Positions 1 to 5,561 of a DNA stretch of 5,732 bases are shown here, one piece after another; position 1 is the stretch's first letter; every line of letters begins with the position of its first letter. A program made the position numbers and the translations under genes. The notes below the pieces were generated by a model that made no database searches, was not told where the DNA came from, and worked only from the letters and a program-made list of their open reading frames with translations. The stretch spans positions 1-5,732 of the forward strand of contig CAZFQJ010000104.1 in assembly GCA_964520875.1 (NCBI GenBank), written 5' to 3'. Source of the stretch: SIG673 sp964520875 (GTDB lineage: Bacteria; Bacillota; Clostridia; Oscillospirales; CAG-272).

Positions 1-507
1 GGGAAGAACGACGGGCTCCTTCAGCTTATTATCGAAGTTGGGCGTGAAGTCAACGACGTCCTTTTCTATATCGGTAAGCATGGAGTCGGAAAGGCGGCTC
101 ATTCTCGCCTCGGTATAACGGTATGCCGCCGCGCCGTCTCCGTCTATGTTACCGAAGTTTCCGTGTCCTTCTATGAGCGGATAGCGGAGCGAGAAGCTCT
201 GCGCCATACGTACCATCGAATCGTAGACCGCCGAGTCTCCGTGGGGGTGATAACGTCCGAGAACGTTACCGACGGTTGTCGCCGACTTACGGAAAGGCTT
301 ATCATACGTAAGGTGGTCCTCGTACATTGCGTACAGTATACGTCTGTGGACGGGCTTAAGTCCGTCGCGGACGTCCGGAAGCGCTCTGGACATTATTACG
401 CTCATCGCGTAGTTTATAAACGAGGTCTTGACCTCCTTTTCCATTTGCACCGGTACTATCTTTTGGTCTTTGAATTCTATATCGTCTTTTTCTTTGTTTT
501 TATCCAT
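1..507 (-). CDS. gyrA: DNA gyrase subunit A, N-terminal part (runs off the left edge)
   Basis: This is the breakage-reunion subunit of DNA gyrase, which with GyrB introduces negative supercoils using ATP. Only the first 169 codons are present; the frame is open to base 1. Recognisable blocks are NYAMSVIMSRALPDVRDGL (about residues 32-50), KPVHRRILYAM, GRYHPHGDSAVYD (84-96) and AAAYRYTEARM, with the catalytic Tyr at 131 in the RYTE motif (E. coli Tyr122). The quinolone-determining positions equivalent to E. coli Ser83 and Asp87 are the sensitive-type Ser92 and Asp96. The N-terminus is about nine residues longer than in E. coli and rich in Lys, Asp and Glu. The ATG at 505-507 is chosen because AGAAAGGA (515-522) lies 7 nt upstream and no better start precedes the conserved region. 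It follows gyrB in the same direction, but after a 580-nt gap, so it probably has its own promoter; I could not identify one. ParC is the alternative, but the gyrB neighbour favours GyrA. Confidence 0.96.
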   Translation of the reverse strand, partial: MDKNKEKDDIEFKDQKIVPVQMEKEVKTSFINYAMSVIMSRALPDVRDGLKPVHRRILYAMYEDHLTYDKPFRKSATTVGNVLGRYHPHGDSAVYDSMVRMAQSFSLRYPLIEGHGNFGNIDGDGAAAYRYTEARMSRLSDSMLTDIEKDVVDFTPNFDNKLKEPVVLP

Positions 508-525
508 TTCCTATTCCTTTCTTGA

Positions 526-608
526 CTTACTTTTTTGAAAAAAAGTAAGCAAAAAACTTTTCTGACAACGAATTTTGTGTAGACTTTAATGTTACATCAT
601 AGAGGCAA
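526..608. repeat. 83-bp tandem repeat, copy 1 (hairpin-led)
   Basis: The unit begins with a perfect 11-bp inverted repeat, CTTACTTTTTT (526-536) and AAAAAAGTAAG (539-549), with a 2-nt GA centre. The rest continues with GCAAAAAACTTTT and ends ACATCATAGAGGCAA. It aligns without gaps to copy 2 at 619-701, with 8 differences in 83 positions (about 90% identity). The hairpin ends only 3 nt from the gyrA Shine-Dalgarno sequence, so it lies in the gyrA leader if transcription starts upstream of it. No protein is evident. It may be a dispersed intergenic repeat; the family is not one I can name. Confidence 0.85.
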
Positions 609-618
609 AAGAACTTCT

Positions 619-701
619 CTTACTTTCTTGGAAGAAAGTAAGCAAAGAACTTTTCTTACAATGAATTTTGTGTAGATTTTAACGTTACATCATAGAGGCA
701 A
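619..701. repeat. 83-bp tandem repeat, copy 2 (hairpin-led)
   Basis: This second unit has the same length as copy 1 and begins 93 bp after it, leaving a 10-bp spacer. Its hairpin is CTTACTTTCTT (619-629) and AAGAAAGTAAG (632-642) around GG. Relative to copy 1, a T-A pair in the stem has become C-G, with both sides changed, so the stem is kept perfect. The downstream part (GCAAAGAACTTTT to CATAGAGGCAA) is nearly identical to copy 1. Confidence 0.85.
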
Positions 702-734
702 TGAGGTTATTTTGCGGAAAATCCTTTGGAAATT

Positions 735-758
735 AAAATTCAAATCAATTTTCAAATC
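735..758. repeat. Two tandem AT-rich 12-mers (possible DNA unwinding element)
   Basis: AAAATTCAAATC (735-746) is followed directly by AATTTTCAAATC (747-758), identical at 10 of 12 positions. The pair sits 5 bp from the first DnaA-box-like site (764-772). Short AT-rich tandem repeats beside DnaA boxes are characteristic of origin melting regions, for example the 13-mers of E. coli oriC. The role here is inferred from position and composition only. Confidence 0.5.
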
Positions 759-824
759 ACATCTGTGGATTACTGTGGAAAATGTGTTGTGGAATAACGT
801 CGAAAAAAACTCTTTTTCACATAG

Positions 825-833
825 TTATTCACA
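825..833 (+). promoter_or_regulatory. Perfect-consensus DnaA box
   Basis: TTATTCACA is an exact match to the DnaA-box consensus TTATNCACA. It lies in the middle of a run of four same-direction box-like sites starting at 813, 825, 845 and 868, so it is the most likely high-affinity anchor of the cluster. Confidence 0.65.
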
Positions 834-912
834 TGCCGAAAGGCTTTTTCACACACATCTGCACAGGTTTTCCACATATTTCGGCTAACGCGTTCGACGA
901 TTTGTGTTTAAA

Positions 913-947
913 ACCGAGAATTCCTTGCGGCGCAAGGCTTTTTCGGT
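913..947. terminator. Long imperfect palindrome, possible (bidirectional) terminator
   Basis: ACCGAGAATTCCTTGC (913-928) pairs with 932-947 around a GGC loop. This gives a 16-position stem with a perfect 6-bp GC-containing inner helix, two mismatches, one possible G-U pair and a perfect 5-bp outer helix. Read on the plus strand it is followed by CATTTTTTATT; read on the minus strand (the gyrB direction) the stem ends GGTTTTAAAC. It could end the dnaN-gyrB transcript about 140 nt past the gyrB stop. However, it lies inside the DnaA-box cluster and may be a structural element instead. Confidence 0.45.
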
Positions 948-1013
948 CATTTTTTATTCGTTTTTTCGTGTTTGTACGTAGCAAATTTACCGAATATAGA
1001 GCAATTTTCAAGA

Positions 1014-1050
1014 AGTTTTCCACAAAGTTTCCCACACCCTGTGGAAAACT
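1014..1050. repeat. Inverted pair of DnaA-box-like sites just past gyrB
   Basis: AGTTTTCCACA (1014-1024) and its exact reverse complement TGTGGAAAACT (1040-1050) flank 15 bp that include a third, weaker box-like site, TTTCCCACA (1028-1036). As DNA these are DnaA-type sites starting at 12-bp steps. As RNA from gyrB readthrough, the arms could form an 11-bp hairpin, or the first arm could pair with the middle one instead. There is no good T-run after it on the minus strand, so a DnaA-site reading is preferred over a terminator. Confidence 0.55.
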
Positions 1051-1087
1051 TATCAATATGCTGATAACTTTATGTGTATATGTGGAA

Positions 1088-2998
1088 TCAGACGTCGAGA
1101 TTTGAAACGTATTTTGCGTTTGCTTCTATGAAGTCGCGGCGCGGTTCAACTTTATCTCCCATGAGGAGCGAGAACACCTCGTCGCATATCATGGCGTCCT
1201 CCATGGTGACCTGCTTTAACGTTCTCTTTTCGGGGTCCATGGTAGTCTCCCAGAGCTGAGCGGGGTCCATTTCTCCGAGACCTTTATAGCGTTCGGCTTC
1301 GACCTTATCTCCGCCGAGCTCCGCTATATACGCGTCTCTTTCCTCGTCCGAGAACGCATATCTCTCCGTCTTGCCCTTAAAGACCTTATAAAGCGGAGGC
1401 ATTGCGAGATATACGTGTCCTTCCTCTATAAGCTTTCTCATGTGACGGAAGAAGAAGGTAAGGAGCAGTATCTGTATATGAGAACCGTCCACGTCCGCAT
1501 CGGACATTATTATTATCTTACCGTAACGGAGCTTTGACATATCGAATTCATCGCCGATACCGCAGCCGATCGACTGTATTATCGGAAGGAGCGACTGATT
1601 TCCGTAGACCTTATCCGCGCGGCTCTTTTCGACGTTGAGAACCTTTCCGCGAAGGGGAAGTATCGCCTGATAACGCGAATCGCGTCCGTCCTTTGCCGAT
1701 CCTCCCGCGGAATTACCCTCAACAAGGTAAAGCTCGGTAAATTCCACGCGCTTTTCCTGGCAGTCCCAGAGCTTTCCGGGAAGCGAGGCGCTTTCGAACG
1801 GGCTTTTTCTTCTTGCCGCTTCTCTTGCTTTTCTTGCCGCTTCTCTCGCTCTTGACGCGGCGAGCGTCTTATCGAGTATCGCGCGCGCGACGGAGGGATT
1901 CTCCTCAAAATATTCCGAAAGCTTGGTGCTGACGAGGTTATCGACCATGGTACGCATCTCGGAGTTACCGAGCTTCGACTTTGTCTGACCCTCAAACTGA
2001 GCGTCCTGGAGCTTGACGGATACGACAACGCACAGACCTTCTCTCGTATCTTCGCCGGTAAGGTTCTTTTCGCTGTCCTTTATGAGTCCGTACTTTCTTC
2101 CGTATTCGTTTATGACCCTTGTAAGAGCGGTCTTAAAGCCCGTCTCGTGCATACCGCCTTCTATGGTGTTTATATTGTTTGCGAAGGTCATCATCGTTTC
2201 CGAATAGGTGTCGTTATACTGCATGGCGACCTCGGCGGAGCTTACGCCGTTCTGAGCCTTCATGTATATGACGTCGGAGTGTATCAGCTCGCAGTGCTTT
2301 ATCTCGTTCAAATGCGATACGAAGCTCGTTATACCGCCCTCGTAATGGAGAACGTTCTCCACAAGCTCCTCGCCTCTTTCGTCGCGGAATATGATCTTCA
2401 CGCCAGCGTTAAGGAACGCCTGCTCTCTCATTCTGTTAAGAAGTATATCGTAATCGAAATTAAGCTCTTCGAAAATGGTGGCGTCGGGCATGAATCTTAC
2501 GTAAAGACCCGTCTTATCGGTATCTCCGAGGCAGGTATAGGGAGTTACCACTCTTCCGCGTTCAAAACGCTGAGTATAGACCTTACCGTCTCGGCTATCC
2601 TCGTAGTAGAGCCATTCGGAGAGCGCGTTGACGACCGACGCCCCGACTCCGTGGAGTCCTCCGGATATTACGTAACCGCCGCCGCCGAACTTTCCTCCGG
2701 CGTGAAGAACGGTAAATACGACCTCGGGAGTAGGCTTACCCGTCTTGTGTATATGCTGAGGTATACCGCGTCCGTTATCTCTTACCGAAACGCTTCCGTC
2801 CTTATGGAGCGTTACCAATATGTCGGTACAAGCGCCGGCGACCGCTTCGTCTATGGAGTTATCCACTATTTCGTAAACGAGGTGGTGCAGACCGCGTATA
2901 GAGGTAGAGCCTATATACATACCGGGACGTTTTCTGACTGCTTCCAGACCCTCGAGCACCTGTATCTGGTTTTCGTCATACTGTTGTTTTTCTTCCAT
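1088..2998 (-). CDS. gyrB: DNA gyrase subunit B (ATPase/TOPRIM subunit), complete
   Basis: This 636-aa protein has the usual size for the short Gram-positive-type GyrB. In order, it shows a GHKL ATPase domain with EIVDNSIDE (Glu43 and Asn47, matching E. coli Glu42 and Asn46), DNGRGIP (74-80) and SGGLHGVG (112-119). Next come a transducer domain with the QTK loop (338-340), a TOPRIM domain with VEGNSAGGSAK (426-436) and DADVDGSH (500-507), and the RYKGLGEM block (570-577). The C-terminus, NAKYVSNLDV, is the normal family ending. Two residues stand out: Asn429 replaces the Asp of EGDS (E. coli Asp426), and Val110 replaces the usual Lys after GGY (E. coli Lys110). The ATG at 2996-2998 has AAAGG (3006-3010) 7 nt upstream. 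The gene starts 45 nt after remB, probably in the same operon as dnaN and recF. ParE is the alternative, but position and sequence favour GyrB. Confidence 0.97.
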   Translation of the reverse strand: MEEKQQYDENQIQVLEGLEAVRKRPGMYIGSTSIRGLHHLVYEIVDNSIDEAVAGACTDILVTLHKDGSVSVRDNGRGIPQHIHKTGKPTPEVVFTVLHAGGKFGGGGYVISGGLHGVGASVVNALSEWLYYEDSRDGKVYTQRFERGRVVTPYTCLGDTDKTGLYVRFMPDATIFEELNFDYDILLNRMREQAFLNAGVKIIFRDERGEELVENVLHYEGGITSFVSHLNEIKHCELIHSDVIYMKAQNGVSSAEVAMQYNDTYSETMMTFANNINTIEGGMHETGFKTALTRVINEYGRKYGLIKDSEKNLTGEDTREGLCVVVSVKLQDAQFEGQTKSKLGNSEMRTMVDNLVSTKLSEYFEENPSVARAILDKTLAASRAREAARKAREAARRKSPFESASLPGKLWDCQEKRVEFTELYLVEGNSAGGSAKDGRDSRYQAILPLRGKVLNVEKSRADKVYGNQSLLPIIQSIGCGIGDEFDMSKLRYGKIIIMSDADVDGSHIQILLLTFFFRHMRKLIEEGHVYLAMPPLYKVFKGKTERYAFSDEERDAYIAELGGDKVEAERYKGLGEMDPAQLWETTMDPEKRTLKQVTMEDAMICDEVFSLLMGDKVEPRRDFIEANAKYVSNLDV

Positions 2999-3043
2999 TT
3001 TCGTACCTTTCCTTTCGATCTGATAGGTATTATCTTTTGTTTT

Positions 3044-3301
3044 TTATATTATCGTTTTTTGAGCTTGTTCCGCTCTTGCCTTAAGGACCTTGGCGGAATA
3101 CTGTGAAAAATATATATCTCCCGACGATGTAACGAGAAAGGACTTCGGAAGCTCGTCTCCCGAGCTATGCACCCTTCCTTCTTTTTCATGCTTAACGAGA
3201 AAGCTCTTTGTCACCTTCGTCGAAGAAGCCGTATCTATATCGAATATTCCGATTATATCCTTAGTCATAAAGGTCTTATCCGGACCTATATTTACAAACA
3301 C
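3044..3301 (-). CDS. remB: RemB/YaaB-like DUF370 regulator
   Basis: This 85-aa protein resembles Bacillus subtilis RemB (YaaB), a member of the DUF370 (RemA/RemB) family. The conserved N-terminal beta segment (FVNIG), the IIGIFDID block (about residues 16-23) and the C-terminal block LPKSFLVTSSGDIYFSQYSA (51-70) followed by LKARA are all present. In B. subtilis RemA and RemB are needed for biofilm matrix gene expression, and remB sits between recF and gyrB exactly as here. The function in this organism is inferred. It is cytoplasmic, with no signal peptide or membrane segment. The start is GTG (3299-3301), supported by a strong AAAGGAG 8 nt upstream and by alignment with the family. It begins 18 nt after the recF stop, so it is almost certainly co-transcribed. 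The tail after residue 76 is variable and Gln-rich. Confidence 0.88.
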   Translation of the reverse strand: MFVNIGPDKTFMTKDIIGIFDIDTASSTKVTKSFLVKHEKEGRVHSSGDELPKSFLVTSSGDIYFSQYSAKVLKARAEQAQKTII

Positions 3302-3309
3302 GATCGGTT

Positions 3310-3316
3310 CTCCTTT
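3310..3316 (-). promoter_or_regulatory. Shine-Dalgarno that fixes the remB GTG start
   Basis: AAAGGAG on the minus strand lies 8 nt before the GTG at 3299-3301, just past the recF stop (3320-3322). It is the strongest ribosome binding site in the window and supports the non-ATG start. Confidence 0.75.
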
Positions 3317-3319
3317 CGG

Positions 3320-4378
3320 TCATGCGCGGACGCTTCCGGCTCTTATTTCGAATATATGACCCTTCGGTATGTCCTCGCAGCAGGTTATTATGACCTGTCT
3401 GCCGTCAAGTCCGGAAAGTATATAATCCTTTCTGCTTCTGTCAAGCTCGCTCAGTATATCGTCAAACAGGAACACAGGATATTCTCCCGTTATGTCCTTC
3501 GATATTTCTCCCTCGGAGAGCTTCATCGAGAGCGCTATGCTCCTCTGCTGACCCTGCGAAGCGAAGCTTCTCGCTTCGTTATCGTTCAGGATTATCTTAA
3601 CGTCGTCCTTATGCGGACCGTAGAGCGTTGAGCCTGCGCGTATTTCCTTTTCCGTATTTAAAGTAAGGCATCTGAGGTATTCCTCCTCGCTTTTCATACA
3701 TTCGTATCTCAGCTCCGCTCTTTCTTTACCGCACGTCATATCGGAAATTATGTTCTTTACATATTCGGAAAGCATCGATACATATTTTTCTCTGTATTCG
3801 GATATGATAGCCGCCTCTCTTGCGAGCTGCTCGGAGATGACTCTGAACATATCCTTTGAAAACCGACCGTTTTCCGCGTCCTTTATGCATGCGTTTCTTT
3901 CCGCAAGTATCTTTTGATATTTTGAGAGCGCCGACATATACGCGGGGTAGAGCTGAGATATCGATATATCGAGGAAGCTTCTTCTTTCGCTCGGACCGTC
4001 CTTTACTATCGAAAGGTGTTCCGGACTGAAAAGTACCGCGCGGAAGCTTCCGATAAACTCGCTCATTCTGCATATCCGTATTCCTTCTTTGAAGCAGGAC
4101 TTTCTTTCGGTTTTCGAGAATATTATCTTATGCTTTCGGTCTCTTACGTTATCGGTAAATTCTATATCTATCGAAGCGTTATCCTCTCCGAATCTTACAA
4201 GCTCTTTATCCTTTGCGGCTCTGAAGCTCCTTCCGCAGGCAAAATAATATATTCCTTCAAGGAGATTGGTCTTTCCCTGAGCGTTATCTCCGTAAAAGAC
4301 GTTTACTCCTTTTATCGGTTCTATTTCCGCTTTTTCTATGTTTCTGTAATCGTTATATCTTATCTTCGTGCAGTACAT
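3320..4378 (-). CDS. recF: DNA replication and repair protein RecF
   Basis: RecF is an SMC/ABC-like ATPase that binds gapped DNA and helps RecO and RecR load RecA at stalled forks; it acts in the cytoplasm on the chromosome. The 352-aa length is normal. Visible motifs are the N-terminal strand MYCTKIRYNDYRNIEKAEIE, Walker A GDNAQGKTN (30-38), the YFACGRSFR block, the LFSPEHLSIVKDGPSERRSF region, the ABC signature SQGQQRS (274-280), Walker B PVFLFDD (301-307) and the D-loop SELD (310-313). The ATG at 4376-4378 is chosen because RecF proteins typically begin within a few residues of this KIRYNDYRN strand. No good Shine-Dalgarno sequence precedes it, so initiation may be weak or depend on upstream translation. 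It starts 40 nt after dnaN; the S4-domain gene often found between them is absent. It is probably in the dnaN-gyrB operon. Confidence 0.96.
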   Translation of the reverse strand: MYCTKIRYNDYRNIEKAEIEPIKGVNVFYGDNAQGKTNLLEGIYYFACGRSFRAAKDKELVRFGEDNASIDIEFTDNVRDRKHKIIFSKTERKSCFKEGIRICRMSEFIGSFRAVLFSPEHLSIVKDGPSERRSFLDISISQLYPAYMSALSKYQKILAERNACIKDAENGRFSKDMFRVISEQLAREAAIISEYREKYVSMLSEYVKNIISDMTCGKERAELRYECMKSEEEYLRCLTLNTEKEIRAGSTLYGPHKDDVKIILNDNEARSFASQGQQRSIALSMKLSEGEISKDITGEYPVFLFDDILSELDRSRKDYILSGLDGRQVIITCCEDIPKGHIFEIRAGSVRA

Positions 4379-4400
4379 ACTTTATATTAACACACAAAAG

Positions 4401-4416
4401 GTCCGTTATCTCGGAC
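4401..4416 (-). other. Small hairpin in the dnaN-recF gap (weak attenuator candidate)
   Basis: On the minus strand GTCCG, a 6-nt AGATAA loop and CGGAC form a 5-bp GC-rich stem starting 2 nt after the dnaN stop. It is followed by CTTTTGTGTG. The stem is short and the T-run only four long, so it would at most be a partial terminator reducing readthrough into recF. Confidence 0.3.
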
Positions 4417-4418
4417 GT

Positions 4419-5561
4419 TTAGTCCTTCATTCTTATCGGAAGCACGAGATATAAGAACTTATCCTCCGCATAACTGTCGCTCGGCTTTATAACCATACAC
4501 GAAAGAGGGGTATTCATCTCGCAGAGGACTCTTTCCGTTCCGCATGCGCGGAGCGCGTCTAACAGGTAACGGCAGTTGAATCCGATCTCTATATCGCTTT
4601 CAACCCCGGTCACCGCTATCTCGTCGTAAACTCTTCCGTTTGCGGACACGGACGATATCTTGAGCACATCCTCGCTGAACGTACATTTTACGTAGCTCTT
4701 TGTTTGTCCGAGGGTCCTGTCCTCTGAAACGAGGAACGCTCTTTCAAGGCTTCTTATGAATTTTTCGGTTTCTACCGCGGCGTGTATCTTGCTTGACGAG
4801 GGTATGAACTTATTGTAATCGAGATAATCTCCGTCTATTATACGAGAGAAGAACAGAAGTCCTCCCATTTCAAATACGGCGTTACGTCTGGTAAGTGTGA
4901 AGATGACCTCTTCGTCATCGTCTTTAAAGAGTCTTAAAAGCTCGTTTAAGGTTTTTCCGGGAAGAATGAAGCTTGCTTCGGGAGCTTCGTCGGTAACGGA
5001 GTTGATCTCGCACTTTTGTTCTCTTACCGCAAGTCTGTTTCCGTCGCAGGCTACGACCTTCACGGTATTTCCGGAAAATCTGAAATAAGCTCCGTTAAGA
5101 ACGGCTCTCGTTTCGTTTTGAGCGACCGCGAACGCCGTTTTGACTATCATGGAGCGGAAAACCCCTTGACTTACGGCAAACTTTGTATTGCTCTTAAATT
5201 CCGGCATGGTAGGAAAGTCCGAGCCTTCCATTGCGCTGAGTTCAAACTCCGATCTTCCCGAACTTATCTTAACTACGAGCTTATTATCTACCGAAATTTT
5301 AAGCTCTCCCTCGGGCATGGTCTTTACTATCTGAGAAAGGCGTCCGCCGTTTATTATATAGCTTCCCGGCTCTTCGACTTTTGCCGGTATTCTCGTTCTG
5401 AATCCTTTTTCAAGGTCAAAAGAAACGAGCGTACATGCGTCGTCGCCGTTTGTCGTTATGAGTATACCTTCTACTGCCGCGATAGTATTTTTATTTGATA
5501 CTGCGCCCATGAGCGGCGCTATCGCGTCGGAAAGTATATTTTTTTCGAATGTAACTTTCAT
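4419..5561 (-). CDS. dnaN: DNA polymerase III beta subunit (sliding clamp)
   Basis: DnaN forms the dimeric ring that holds the replicative polymerase on DNA and serves as a docking hub for repair proteins. The 380-aa length fits the family. It has the three-domain clamp layout: domain 1 to about residue 125, domain 2 to about 255 with TRAVLNGAYF (151-160), ACDGNRLA (171-178) and LPGKTLNEL (200-208), and domain 3 ending in the hallmark YLVLPIRM (371-378), which forms part of the peptide-binding pocket. The ATG at 5559-5561 begins the canonical MKVTFEK strand. Its ribosome binding site AAAGGA (5573-5578) is 11 nt away, somewhat far. It is the first gene of the visible cluster. dnaA would normally lie just upstream but is not seen within the 171 nt available. 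No clear promoter was identified. Confidence 0.97.
   Translation of the reverse strand: MKVTFEKNILSDAIAPLMGAVSNKNTIAAVEGILITTNGDDACTLVSFDLEKGFRTRIPAKVEEPGSYIINGGRLSQIVKTMPEGELKISVDNKLVVKISSGRSEFELSAMEGSDFPTMPEFKSNTKFAVSQGVFRSMIVKTAFAVAQNETRAVLNGAYFRFSGNTVKVVACDGNRLAVREQKCEINSVTDEAPEASFILPGKTLNELLRLFKDDDEEVIFTLTRRNAVFEMGGLLFFSRIIDGDYLDYNKFIPSSSKIHAAVETEKFIRSLERAFLVSEDRTLGQTKSYVKCTFSEDVLKISSVSANGRVYDEIAVTGVESDIEIGFNCRYLLDALRACGTERVLCEMNTPLSCMVIKPSDSYAEDKFLYLVLPIRMKD

Larger units (their letters stand above)
735..1081. other. DnaA-box cluster resembling a replication origin (candidate oriC)
   Basis: Measured against the DnaA box TTATNCACA, these 9-mers match with at most one mismatch. Plus strand: 813-821, 825-833 (perfect), 845-853, 868-876, 1016-1024. 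Minus strand: 764-772, 774-782, 903-911, 1040-1048, 1073-1081. Two weaker ones (788-796, 1028-1036) have two mismatches. With equal base frequencies, fewer than one such match would be expected in this length on both strands; AT-richness raises this only somewhat. The left boxes all point left and the next four point right; at 1016-1048 they sit at 12-bp steps. AT-rich tandem 12-mers adjoin at 735-758, as an unwinding element would. The standard Bacillota origin flanks dnaA, so this could instead be a secondary DnaA-binding cluster or a regulator of gyrA. The box array is seen directly; origin function is inferred. Confidence 0.6.
508..1087. other. Gene-free gyrB-gyrA intergenic region with repeats and DnaA-box array
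   Basis: I see no credible coding sequence in this AT-rich 580-nt gap. From gyrA outwards it contains the gyrA ribosome binding site, two tandem 83-bp hairpin-led repeats (526-701), two AT-rich tandem 12-mers (735-758), a cluster of DnaA-box-like 9-mers (764-1081) and a long imperfect palindrome (913-947). The gap is long for a gyrB-gyrA spacer, since these two genes are often close together in Bacillota. No convincing sigma-A promoter for gyrA was found: TATGAT hexamers occur on the minus strand inside both 83-bp repeats, but neither has a recognisable -35 partner at about 17 bp. Confidence 0.85.

Noticed and set aside
163..525. Plus-strand open frame opposite the gyrA start
   Set aside because: The minus strand here encodes conserved GyrA motifs; the plus frame ends in a Phe-rich artefact of the T-rich gyrA leader.
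588..698. TATGAT hexamers on the minus strand in both 83-bp repeats as gyrA -10 boxes
   Set aside because: No -35-like hexamer sits about 17 bp upstream in either copy, so a promoter call is not supported.
526..701. CRISPR array from the tandem repeats
   Set aside because: There are only two units of 83 bp with a 10-bp spacer and an internal hairpin, and no cas genes; this is not CRISPR architecture.
835..885. GCCGAAA / TTTCGGC inverted repeat (835-841 and 879-885)
   Set aside because: The 7-bp arms are separated by 37 bp and enclose two box-like sites; this is too weak to call as a separate element.
782..1105. Plus-strand open frame (107 codons) and opposing minus frame 829-1056 in the gyrB-gyrA gap
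   Set aside because: They overlap the DnaA-box array and palindromes, have no ribosome binding site or coding-like composition, and resemble no family I know.
2147..3106. Long plus-strand open frame (319 codons) antisense to gyrB and overlapping remB
   Set aside because: It lies almost wholly opposite the unmistakable gyrB, shows no recognisable domain or ribosome binding site, and is best explained by codon bias of the true gene.
3167..4390. Several plus-strand open frames opposite recF (for example 3167-3631 and 4016-4390)
   Set aside because: They are antisense shadows of recF; their translations are low-complexity (rich in Tyr, Arg, Ser) without family features.
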